From Benincasa hispida (taxonomy: Eukaryota > Streptophyta > Magnoliopsida > Cucurbitales > Cucurbitaceae), in assembly GCF_009727055.1 (NCBI RefSeq), contig NC_052355.1, positions 8,396,034 to 8,460,033 of the forward strand: a stretch of 64,000 nt of DNA. The letters run 5' to 3'. Position 1 is the first letter of the stretch, and every line of letters starts with the position of its first letter. The notes under the pieces were generated by a model. It saw only the letters and a program-made list of their open reading frames with translations. It did no database searches and had not been told where the DNA came from. Positions 18,618-28,705 of this stretch are shown in pieces. Position numbers and translations under genes: made by a program.

Positions 18618-19834
18618 TAGAAGGCCACCATCATTAAAGAAGTTCGGAGAGTTCCATTCCGCGACTCAGAATATATAGTTCTTCTTCACCATAGATAGTC
18701 GTAGTCTGTAATTTTTTACACTTAGAAGACCATAGATAGTCGTAGTCTGTAATTTTATAAACTTAGAAGGCGGAAGCAATTGAAGGGAGAATACGCCGAG
18801 AGATCGTCCTTGTTAACTCAGAAGAGTGTCGAGAAGTGTCAAAAACAGAGAGAGTGCCAACTCTCGGAAGCAAGAACATCTTTTGGATAGAATAGAGATA
18901 ACTCAGTGTAAAAGCCTTGGGAAGCAAGATATTACTACCAGGCTCTCTATCCTTATTTTTTACTGTCATTTTGTATTTTGAACTTATTTATAAAATGGAA
19001 ATTGCATCTTTATATCTGTCCACTCTCTTTACATTACGCATGAGTAGTTAAAACTATCGAATGGGTTGAGAAGCACCTAGCTAGCATAACCTCGGATCTT
19101 CACTTTATGCGATCATTTTGTATTATGTATGCGTCATTCATCCTCTAGAGATACTCGGGAGGTAGTCTAAGGATAGAATCTAGGCTTGGAAAAGTCAGAT
19201 TAGAATCTAGGCTCGGGAGAGTCAAATTAGAACCGCATAATCAAGAGATAGAAGCTTAGGAATAAGTTCTGTTTGCTATTAACGCATCGCATACACCCTA
19301 GAGATAGGATATGATTGTATGCAGTCACCTTGTACCTGTGTGCAACATTCATCATCGCATAGGCAAGAAGTAGAGACTTAGTCATAAGCTCTATAGACAT
19401 CATTGCATACATTGCATGCATTCTAAAACTAGGAGCTATCGCATTTGCATTTGAAAATGAATCGCTGTCGCATGTGTGTAGCATGATTGCATAGCTTGAA
19501 CGCAATCTCAGGGAACGCTAGCTAAAGACCTCTCAACCCTTTCCTCTACATACTCATTGTATCTTGCACATTATTAGCTCTTTTTTCATTTCTACCGCAT
19601 AAACTGTATACCTTAAACAACAAACCAACCAACGCATTGATTTATTTGTTACTACAAAGTAATGAAAGTACCATCACATACTGTTTCCTTAGTCCCCGTG
19701 TTAGACCTTAGGCTTACCAGACAACTTAGTAGGATTTATACTTGGGTCTTGCTAAGAAAACTTGCATGCACAACACATATTCCACCATCGCATTCTACAC
19801 AATTATTTCATCCTATTACCACGCATCAAGTTTT

Positions 19835-19852
19835 TGGCGCCGTTGCTAGAGA
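19835..19852 (+). other. Primer binding site complementary to tRNA-Asp
   Basis: TGGCGCCGTTGCTAGAGA. The plant tRNA-Asp(GTC) 3' end calls for TGGCGCCGTTGCCGGGGA; three changes are seen. Known: Athila-group elements prime from tRNA-Asp. It sits six bases after the LTR end. Confidence 0.85.
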
Positions 19853-20108
19853 CAGAAGTTTGCTACAAAGAAGGATGTGATCACAAATAATACAGGCGAT
19901 AGAGCAAATTTGGGGGTTGTATATTTCCATGACTTTGTCTACTCTAAATTTTTCACTATCGCATCGCATTTTAACTTTGATAATTTATCACCGCATCCTC
20001 TTTAGTCAGTGCAATCATTACACATTGATTAATTTAGTAAGTCACCGCATTATTTCTCTTTGCCAATTATGATTTCAATGAATTCAATTTATGATGAATG
20101 AGTGAAGA
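19853..20108 (+). mobile_element. Internal remnant of the Athila-type element, gag and pol deleted
   Basis: Immediately after the primer site the sequence resembles 2040-2280, which in the first element lies beyond the pol stop (shared: aaatttgggggt, caccgcatcctc, caatcatt, tatgatttcaatga). So everything from leader to pol has been lost here. It ends where LTR-G begins at 20,109; no 3' LTR is present. Confidence 0.75.
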
Positions 20109-21550
20109 TATAACAACCCGACTCCCTAGGACATAAACTAGGTCGTTACTATAAACATGCATTCATACAAATCAAATTGACATCTTTTCATGATTTGGTA
20201 AAAATTGATTAAATACTATAAAATAAATAACTTTATTAAAACTAAATAACTGTAATAAATTTAAGAGGGTATCCTTAAAACCATAAAACAAAACTATAAA
20301 TTTCTTTTCAAAAGTCTAAAAGCACAAATACCAAAACTTCTACTTCAAATATCAAGACTAGAAATTTTAAAACATAAAATCCTGAAAATATGAGCGGATG
20401 CGTAAAATTAGTTCCATTGGCTCGATCATGGATTCTGCTTGTCATTCGATGGTTTGTTCTTATCCTACCTGGCTCACTCTTTTACCTCTCCCCTAGACGT
20501 GTGTCACTTTCACACACATCAGGTCCGATGTATATCTCTTTTGTATACATTGTATCCTATGTGAATGCATCACTTTCATACACCCCAAGTATTCTATATG
20601 AATGTAGGGATGTGTAGCTCTTTCGTGCACATGGTTATGTATACACCTCTTTCATATTAACATAACCCACTGAGCATGCACCACTTTTATACACCCCCAG
20701 TCCTATCACTTTCATAAAAACCAGTCTTTGTACATCTCTTTGCACTAGCGCCCTAGGACATGCACAACTTTCATGCAATCAAAGAGTGTGGAAAGGAAAA
20801 GAGATCATATCTAAATTCATACTATATATAACATTCACATATTCATGAGTCCCATAAAATCTCATAATCAATGTCATGTTAATCAGTCTCAACATACATG
20901 TTTAATGTAGTGTTAATGAATCATCCCTCGTACATCACCTTCATGCACTAGATCATGTTTATAACAAAACGGTCACAATTTCATAATATTTCCCATGGTA
21001 CATATTTATACTTACATAATAAGTTATATGAGGTTCTGCTCATCTACATATATCTTATTTTTTCCTGGTGCCATGACATTGTAATAGTAGTGTCACTTAT
21101 CTTATAATTTAGGTCCATGCTCGATCTTCTCTTAATATATCTCATATATAACATTCTAGATCATGCTCATACATATTTCATGCTTATTTAAATATCAGAA
21201 CCAACAAAATTATTTTTAATTTAATTTCGTGGCACGAAGGCGGTTCCAGTAGTAAAATTACTTACCTCAAAATTAAATCCAAATAAATACAAGCAACTTT
21301 ATCTGCTTCTTGCCAAGCAAACCCTTGAAGCAACACCTAAAATATAAATCCAGTATTTAAATTAATCTTTCAGGTCTAACTCCAAATAACCAGTTTGCTC
21401 AAAGGTCTTCAATTTAACTTTATGAAATTGTTGCTTGGTTGAAAGCTCAAATCTATGGCCCAAACATAATGTATTTTTGGCCCAAACGTAATGTATCTGC
21501 ATAATGTATGTCATGTAGATTTAAAATTCTACCATAGAAAGCATGTTACA
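20109..21550 (+). mobile_element. LTR-G, second copy, with hairpin array
   Basis: Starts tataacaacccgactcc and ends gcatgttaca, matching the termini of the solo at 12,665. It is followed on the same strand by a leader and copia gag/pol; the same order occurs reversed at 62,607 to 58,860. In place of the 28/26 bp minisatellite it carries an array of short hairpins (20,499-20,790). Unlike the solo copy it is only about 1.44 kb. Confidence 0.75.
20499..20790 (-). repeat. Array of short hairpins with GAAAGAG-type loops (copy 1)
   Basis: Clear members: 20,499-20,517 (GTGTGT/ACACAC around CACTTTC) and 20,528-20,550 (ATGTATAT/GTATACAT around CTCTTTT). Weaker ones lie near 20,565, 20,612, 20,640, 20,680, 20,740 and 20,770. 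On the minus strand the seven-base loop reads GAAAGTG, AAAAGAG or GAAAGAG. The homologous, better-preserved array is at 61,845-62,137. Confidence 0.75.
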
Positions 21551-22970
21551 TGCATTTAAAATATATTATAAAGAGTTATAATATATAGTATGCATGTTTA
21601 GGGTTTTTAAAATTTAATATAAATTTTATATTAAAGTTTGGATGCCTTTGATGTATGTTATGGATGCAAAGAATGTCTATGATTTTATAAGCTGTTATAA
21701 AATTGGATTAGACATTAAAATCCACAACAAAGATAAGTTGCATGGTCACGTAGGTTAACCACTCATTTTAATAGTTAAAATAGATCATTATCTTATAAAA
21801 CTTGTGTTACAAACTCAACTGGTATATAATCCTGCCTAAGGCTGGAGGGGATTTAAGTTGATGGTCTACAGAAAACCTCCTACCTGGGGATTATCGCCGA
21901 ATACTTGAGCAATTTTAACCGATTTTATGAGCACCATGAGCAATGTGAGGTGTAAATTTGGTTTATCAACCAGATATCATAGGTTAAATCCAATTATAAA
22001 CATTATACATGGATAAGCCACATAGACGTAGGTTATTTATTTAGCCGGAATAAACCTAAGTAAAAGTATACCCAAACAAGTAGAACACATCCGTGGGATA
22101 TAAATAACATATATGATATATTGTTAGAATACATTCATGGGAGATTAATAACATATACGATATGTTGTTCTTAGCTCTCACGTCCCTAAGAGTTCACACC
22201 GTGAGATTCATGCTTGTATCACCCTAGGAGTGACCTCCATTCGAAAAGTGTTTGCATGGGTCAACATTAAGATTATTAGGGGAAGTAGTTCATAGTAAGA
22301 TTAAATATATATATAATATATTGATCTTAGCTCTCATGTCCCTAAGAATTCACACCGTGAGATCCATGCTCGGCTTCGTGTCAATTTTACCTTGACTGCT
22401 CTACTTAGAAAGTGTTTGCATGGGTCAATAGCAAGGTGAATGGTGAAAGTAGTTCATAGTAAGTGGGTGAAGGATATGTGCCAATGTGTTCTACAATCTC
22501 TTTTGTTAGTTTGGACTGTGAGATTCCTATGTTGCGCCTGCTTTCGTTTTTAGGCAGCATTAGTTAGTCTCTAGCCACGACTATCCCCTTGGAGAGTTGT
22601 AACATAGGCTTTGGAACAACTCAAGTTCTAGAAAGGGATAGGATTTCTTAGGTCTATTTAAAACCTTGACTTTCGATTTCTGTAGCATCGTTGGCCCGAC
22701 CTCTGAAGACTAAAAATGGAGGGTTACACCTAAAAAATTACTAAGTGTTAGTAAATTTTTGACCCAAAACAATAACTAAGTGGCTATAGGAATAAGAGTT
22801 ATTATGGAGATAGAATTTAGTGAAGAATGTCTTGCTTTAGTGAAAGAGTATTTACCTGCACCACGGTAGCACTTAATCTGACTGAATATAGTGTCGTTGC
22901 AAATAAATAATGAGTTTTTGGGTACATTATTACTTTTGCTAAAATTGAATTGGGTTTAAAAACAGTTTCC
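21551..22970 (+). mobile_element. Non-coding leader of a copia-type unit (unit 1)
   Basis: No ORF. Homologous leaders are at 24,766-26,055, 27,791-28,242 (partial) and, reversed, 59,851-60,888. It contains a block of about 155 bp repeated two to three times, each with ctctcacgtccctaagagtt and caccgtgaga. The block forms a 7 bp inverted repeat (TCTCACG...CGTGAGA at 22,176-22,206; again at 22,332-22,362). The block recurs, more diverged, in the leader at 43,900-44,340 on the minus strand. No primer site was recognised after the LTR end. Confidence 0.65.
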
Positions 22971-22989
22971 TAGTTAGAATTTGTTTAAA

Positions 22990-24110
22990 ATTTTAGCACG
23001 TCGAATCCTTCAAAATTACACGCTTCCACTTTAGTTAACGATCTTAATAATCAACATGAAAATCAGATATACTAGTGAACGATGATTTGAAATTTGTTTT
23101 AACAGAGAAATGTCCTTGATCTCCCAATTCTTCTGTAGACCAAAAGAGTTGGTATGCATATGACAGGTGGATTAAAGGTAATGAAAAAGCCTAAAACAGT
23201 ATTCTAGCAAATATATCTGATATATTAGCTAAGAAATTTGAGAACATAACTTCTACTAAAGAAATCATGAGTGTTATAAATGAAGAAACATGGAAAGAAC
23301 AACATAGTAAATATGATTTGCTTGTAAATGAGATATGTTTAATGGAAAATGATAAAAGAACATGGATAACTAATTTAGATGCAACTAATCATATATGCGC
23401 TTTCGCTCAGGAAACTAGTTCCTTGAAATAGCTTACAAGAGGCAAAGCAACCTTTAAGGTAGGGATCATGGAGGTTGTTTCAGTTAAAGTTGTGGGAGAT
23501 ATGAAGTTTTTTGTTAGAGATAGCTATAATTTACTTGAGAATATTTATTATATTCCTTCTATGAAAAGGAATTTAATTTCTATCTCGTGTTTGCTAGAAT
23601 ATAATTATAAAGTTTCTTTTTAAATAATGAAATGTTCATTATTTCGAAAGGTATTAAGATATGTTCTGCAAATTTAAAAAATAACTTATACGTGTTAAAA
23701 CAGACTGAGTTAACAACTATTTTGAATCTAGAGATGTTTAAAATAGTTGAAACTCATAAAGAGAAAAGAAATTTTCTCCAGATGCATATCTTTGACACCA
23801 AAGACTTTGTCACATTCATCTCAATAGGATTGGGAGATTGGTTAAGAGTGGATTTCTAAACAAGTTAGAAGATAGCTCCTTACCGCCATGTAAATCTTGT
23901 CTTGAATGTAAGATGATCAAAAGATCTTTTACTGGAAAAGGTCTTGGAGCCAAATAACCTTTAGAGCTAGTACATTTAGACCTCTATAGTCGAATGAATG
24001 TTAAAGCGAGAGGAGGATATGCATATTTTATCAGCATCATCGATGATTATTCAAGATATGGCTACATTTACCTAATGCATCATAAGTGTGAGAGTGAGCA
24101 GAGCCAAGTG
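22990..24110 (+). pseudogene. Ty1/copia gag-protease-integrase remnant (unit 1)
   Basis: Seen: decayed text matching the unit-3 gag at 28,243 (RNPSKLHASTLV type start, LVNDDLK, SWYAYDRW), then KRTWITNLDATNHICAF, where the protease Asp-Ser-Gly is lost (N-L-D). After it come YIPSMKRNLISISCLLEY and the pre-integrase region to ARGGYAYFISIIDDYSRYGYIYLMHHK, which includes the first integrase catalytic Asp in IDDYSRYGY. RT and RNase H are absent. Many stops and frameshifts. It ends near 24,100 where unrelated sequence begins. Confidence 0.8.
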
Positions 24111-24155
24111 TCCATAGGATAGATATTGTCGGTTGTTTTAATTTCTCCATTCATT

Positions 24156-24580
24156 GCTATTGTTGAATATTCCCTTTTGATTCAAACATCCAAAGTACTT
24201 TTGTTGTTTAACTATTTCATGCTAATGCTTGCTTGCTTGTACCTTTTCCCTTTTTAATTGTTTTCAGGAGTTTGAATCTTTTTTTTTTGTTCTATATAAA
24301 GTCTACATTTGGGACATGTTTTCCTAGAAAAGTACTGGCATGAATAATGAAATGCTTAAATACTTAAAGTACTTGCATCAAAATTTTCTTTTCATGGTTA
24401 GGATGCATAGCAATAAGTTCACTTGTTCGGACATTTATTGAAAAAAAATTGGCCTTCTTTTGAATGGTGCAACTGTAACTTCTAGATATGACTTCATTCA
24501 ATCATTGGTTATTTAATGATGTAAACATCAGTCTATGCCTTTTCACGCGTGGCTAGAAAATGTACGTAAAATGAGTACTG
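24156..24580 (+). repeat. Rearranged TVR-associated composite
   Basis: Matches 11,650-11,880 first, then jumps (at catcaaaattttctttt) to a match with 10,570-10,790, which includes a decayed copy of the exon-like ORF. The order is inverted relative to 10,570-11,880, so a deletion or circular rearrangement is implied. No intact gene. Confidence 0.7.
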
Positions 24581-24765
24581 ATCAAACATTCATTTTCAAT
24601 AATTACGCTTAATCCAAAAGAAGACCAAATCAACTACTCACCCAAAACTGCAAGAAAACCAATCTTTAAAATTCGTCCAAAACTCAAATATGTGGCCCAA
24701 ACATAAACTATCTGCATAATGTATGCCATGTAGATTTAAAATTCCACCACAGAAAGCATGTTACA
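24581..24765 (+). mobile_element. LTR-G 3' end fragment
   Basis: Matches the last about 180 bp of LTR-G as read at 60,889-61,090 reversed, ending agaaagcatgttaca. It precedes the second leader, as in unit 1. Confidence 0.65.
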
Positions 24766-26055
24766 TACATTGAAAATATATTATAAGGAGTTATAATATA
24801 TAGTATGCATATTTAGGGTTTCTAAAGTTTAATAGAAGTGTTATATTAAAGTTTTAATGCCTTTGATGTATGTTATGGATGCAAAGATGTCTATTATTTT
24901 ATAAATTGTTATAAAATTAGATTAGACATTAAAATCCATAACAAAGATAAGTTGCATGCTAACATAGGTTAACCAATCATTTTAATAGTTAAAATAGGTC
25001 TTTTTCTTATAAAAATTGGGTTACAAACTCAATCGATATATAATTCAGTCTAGGCTAGGGGTACTTAAGTTGACAGTGTACAAAACACCTCCTACCGGGG
25101 ATTATGGCCAAATAATTGAGCATTGTTAATTGGTTTTATGAGCACTGTGAGTGATAAGAGGTGTAAAATTGGTTTATGGCCTAGACATCGTAGGTTAAAT
25201 CCAATTACAAACGTTATACTTGGATTAGCCACATATATATAGGTTGTTTAATTAGCCGGAATGAACCCAAGTAAAAATATAACCAAACAAGTAGAACACT
25301 TTCGTGGGAGATAAATAACATATATGATATGTTGTTAGAATACTTTAGTGGGAGATTAATAACATATGCGGTATGTTGTTCTTGGCTCTCACGTCCCTAA
25401 GATTTCACACCGTGAGATTCATGCTTGTGTCACCGTGGGAGTGACCTCCATTCAGAAAGTATTTGCATGAGTCATCATCAAGGTGAGTAGGGTAAGTAAT
25501 TCATAGTAAGATTAAATATATACAATATATTGATCTTAGCTCTCACGTCCCTAAGAGTTCGCACCGTGAGATCCACGCTCGGCCTCGTGTTGATTTTACC
25601 TCGATTTCTCCATTCAAAAAGTTTTTCTATAGGTCAATAGAAAGGTGAATGGGGGAAATAGTTCATAGTAAGTGGGTAAAGGATATGTGTTAACGTGTTC
25701 TATGGTCTCTTTCATGGTTTGGACCGTGCGATTCCTAAGTTGCGTCTGCTTTCATTTTTCGGCGGCATTAGCTAGTCCCTAACCATGGCTATCACCAGAA
25801 TGGTTGTAACATAGGATTTGTAACAACTCAAACTCCAAACATGGATAGGATTTCTTAGGTCTATTCCCAACCTTGACTTTCCAATTCGATAACATTGTTG
25901 GGGTCGACATCTGATGTTTGAAAATGGAGGGTTCACTTACAGAATTAGTAAGCGTTACTAAGTTCATGATCGAAAACGATAATTAAATGACTATAGGAAT
26001 AAAAGTTACTCTAGAGATAGTATTTAGTCAAGAATGTCTTGCTTTCGTGAAGGAG
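24766..26055 (+). mobile_element. Non-coding leader of copia-type unit 2
   Basis: Same order as unit 1, including two inverted-repeat blocks (TCTCACG/CGTGAGA at 25,387-25,417 and 25,541-25,571, about 154 bp apart). It joins protease sequence directly at about 26,060; gag has been deleted in this unit. Confidence 0.7.
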
Positions 26056-26059
26056 TATT

Positions 26060-27335
26060 TGACCGCCGATCAGTAGCATTTATGATAAAATCGACCTGGA
26101 TAATTGATTTAAGTGCCACTAATCATATTTATGCTATCGCTCAAGAAACTAGTTCCTGGAAACAACTTATAGAAGGCAAAGCAACGTTCAAGGTAGGAAT
26201 CAGGGAGGTTTTTTCAGCTAAATCAGTGAGAGATATGAAGTTATTTGTTGGAGATAGATATATTTTACTTGAAAATGTTTATTATATTCCTTCTATGAAA
26301 AGAAACTTAATTTCTATCTCATGTTTGCTATAATTATAAAGTTTCTTTTGAAAATAATAAAATGTTCATTATCTCGAAAGGTATTAAGATATGTTCTGCA
26401 AATTTTAAAAATAACTTATACATGTTAAAACAAACTGAGTTAAAAGCCGTTTTGAATATAGAGATGTTTAAAACAGCTGAAACTCATAATAAGAAAATAA
26501 AATTTCTCCAAATGTCTATCTTTGGCACCTAAGACTAGGTCACATTAATCTTAATAGGATTGGAAGATTGGTTAAGAGTGGATTTCTAAATTAGTTAGAA
26601 GACAGCTTCTTACTGCAGTGAATCGTGTCTTGAGGTGAGATGATCAAAAGATCTTTTATTGGAAAAGGTCTTAAAGCCAAAAAACCCTTATAGCTAGTAT
26701 AATTAGACCATTAAGGTCCAATGAATTTTTAAGCGAGACGTGGGTATGAATATTTCATCAGATTCATCAATGATTATTCAAGATATGGCAAAATTTACCT
26801 AATGCATCATAAGTCTGAAACACTTTGATCAAAAGAATTGGTAAAAAGGTTGAGAAGAAATTAGATAAAATGATTAAAACAATTCGATCAGATTGATGTG
26901 GTCAGTTGATGGACTTAAAATTCCAAGACTATTTGATAGAACATGAAATTCAGTCACAACTCACAGCACCTGGCACAACTCAATAAAATGGTGTTACAAA
27001 AAGGAGAAATAGAACCCTGTTGGACATGGTTCGTTCTATGATGAGTTATGCTCGGTTGCCATGTTCTTTTTGGGTCACTCATTAGAGGCTCTGGTGTATA
27101 TATTTAACATGGTTCCCTCGAAAATGGTTTTCAAAAATACTGTGCGAGTTATGAAGAGGACATAAAGGTAGTTTACGTCACTTCAGAAATTGGGGATGTC
27201 CAGCACACGTATTGGTGCAATATCTAAAGAACTTGAAACACCTCTTAAAAGTATGCATTTTTGTAAGTTGTCCTAAAGAGACAAATGGTGGTTACTTTTA
27301 TGATCCTCGGGAAGATAAAGGTATCAATAAATGCA
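26060..27335 (+). pseudogene. Ty1/copia protease-integrase remnant (unit 2, gag deleted)
   Basis: Seen: 26,034-26,333 is open and reads KSTWIIDLSATNHIYAIAQE; the protease Asp-Ser-Gly triplet has become Asp-Leu-Ser. It continues DMKLFVGDRYILLENVYYIP and SMKRNLISISCLL. Further on, with many stops, the pre-integrase and integrase text is recognisable: FISDSSMIIQDM in a broken frame, LIEHEIQSQLTAPGTTQ, MVRSMMSYARLPCSFW, then KGSLRHFRN and YFYDPREDKGINKCNIP. It ends abruptly at 27,335 and continues as TVR. Non-functional. Confidence 0.8.
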
Positions 27336-27790
27336 ACATTCCTTCTAATAATAGCAATCCAATTTTTTCATTTCTGAAACAAAAAATGTAAACTTAAAAC
27401 ATTATATTTTAAATTTTACTTTTGTTAAAAGTTGTTTATGTGGTATAGTTGGTTATCACACTAGTCTCACACACTAGAGGTCTCCAATTCGAACTTGGGC
27501 TTAAACATTTTTCTTCTTTTACACCTCATAATTTATTTATGGAAGACTCAATATAATCTTCATTAAGAAAATTAAATGTCTAATTTAATGAAAATTAGTA
27601 GATGTGATAGTCGATTCACTTTTTTTGTTTTATGACCAATCAAGAGCCAAATTAAACCAATTGATTTAATAAAGAAGTGACCATAAAAATAGGTTTGAAA
27701 ATTTTCTTTTCATGGTTAGGATATGAAGTGATTAGTCCATTAAGATTGTATCCAAATTTTGTTATCGTTGGGACATTTATTGAAAAAATT
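27336..27790 (+). repeat. TVR repeat, copy 3 (5' truncated)
   Basis: Starts inside the repeat at aataatagcaatccaatttt and includes the best-preserved tRNA-Val-like block. It runs to the first bases of the exon-like ORF (gacatttattgaaaaaatt), then joins the unit-3 leader. Confidence 0.82.
27434..27507 (+). pseudogene. tRNA-Val(CAC)-like sequence, best-preserved copy
   Basis: 74 bases with all arms. The anticodon stem is ctagt/actag around CTCACAC, so anticodon CAC is at 27,468-27,470. The D-arm ggtatagttggttatcac and the T-loop ttcgaac are kept. Acceptor gtttatg against cttaaac has a mismatch at one inner pair (G-A). No CCA is encoded, as expected for a plant nuclear tRNA. It could still be read by Pol III, but mismatches in the B box (aattcgaactt) argue against a working gene. 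Confidence 0.8.
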
Positions 27791-28242
27791 TTTATCTTGA
27801 CTTTCCAATTCGGTAGCAACATAGGAACATAGGAACAACTCAGAGGGTTGTAACATAGGAACAACTCAAACTCTAGAGATGGATATGATTTCTTATGTCT
27901 ATTCCCAACCTTTACATTCCAATTTAGTAGCATCGTTGGGGCCGATCTTTGAAGTCTGAAAATGGAAGGTTACATTTACAGAATTACTAAGTTTTAGTAA
28001 GTTCTTGACCAAAAACAGTAACTAAATGACTATAGGAATAAGAGTTATTCTGGAGATAGTATTTAGTCAAGAATGTCCTGCTTTAGTGAATGAGTATTTT
28101 ATGGTACCTCGGTAGCACTTATTCTGACTGACTATAGTATTGATGCAAATAAATAATGAATTTTTGATACATCATTACTTTTGCTAAAATTGAATTGGGT
28201 TTAAAAGAAGTTTACTAATTAGAATTTATTTGAAATTTCAGC
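27791..28242 (+). mobile_element. Leader of copia-type unit 3 (5' truncated)
   Basis: Begins within the leader (cttgactttccaattcgg) and contains a short internal duplication (cataggaacaactca at about 27,824 and 27,855). It ends at the gag ATG at 28,243. Confidence 0.65.
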
Positions 28243-28705
28243 ATGTCGACTTCTTCAAAATTACACGCTTCCACCTTACTTAATGGTCTTAACAAATCAA
28301 CATGGAAATCAAATATACTAGTGAACGATGATTTGAAATTTTTTTTAATAGAAGAATGTCCTCGAGCTCCCAGTTCTTCAATAGACCAAAAGAGTTGGTA
28401 TGCATATGACCGATGGAATAAGGCTAATGAAAATGTCTGAAACATTATTGTAGCAAATATATCTGATATACTAGCTATAAAATTTGAAAACATGACTTCT
28501 ACTAAAGAAATCATGAGTGTCATAGATGAAGAAACACAGAAAGCACAACATAGTAAATATGATTTTCTTGTAACGGATACATGTTGAGTGGAAAATGATA
28601 AAAGGATCTGAATAATTGATTCAGGTGCCGCCAATCATAATTGTGCTTTCGCTTAGGAAACTAGTTCTTAGAAACAGCTTACAGATCTCAGAGAAACCTT
28701 TAAGG
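28243..28705 (+). pseudogene. Ty1/copia gag and protease start (unit 3)
   Basis: Seen: ATG 28,243 opens 65 codons (MSTSSKLHASTLLNGLNKS, then WKSNILVNDDLKFFLIEEC and SWYAYDRWNKANENV) to a TGA at 28,438-28,440. In the same frame NISDILAIKFENMTSTKEIM, a stop, then WIIDSGAANHNCAF-like text with the protease DSG intact but preceded by a stop. This is the best-preserved gag start in the window. Gag would form the particle and bind RNA. Interrupted at 28,706 by a solo LTR. Confidence 0.85.
28701..28705 (+). other. Target site duplication, left (TAAGG)
   Basis: Pairs with TAAGA at 30,700-30,704 on the other side of the solo LTR. The empty-site order is visible in the related unit at 23,450 (acctttaaggtaggga). 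Confidence 0.85.

Larger units (their letters stand above)
18108..19828 (+). mobile_element. Athila-type 5' LTR
   Basis: Begins TGATAACG and ends gcatca. It is followed after six bases by a tRNA-Asp primer site, which makes it a 5' LTR. TATAAATA is at 18,610. It is related throughout to 3228-4920, with shared blocks such as catgagtagctaaa and ttagaatctagg. Short duplicated pieces (for example atagatagtcgtagtctgta at about 18,690 and 18,732) are internal. Confidence 0.85.

Noticed and set aside
20500..20620. ORF with hydrophobic repeats on the plus strand
   Set aside because: It overlaps the hairpin array and has no homologous ORF in the other LTR-G copies.
27434..27507. Functional tRNA-Val gene
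   Set aside because: Acceptor mismatch and altered B box, and it sits in a dispersed repeat with other decayed copies.
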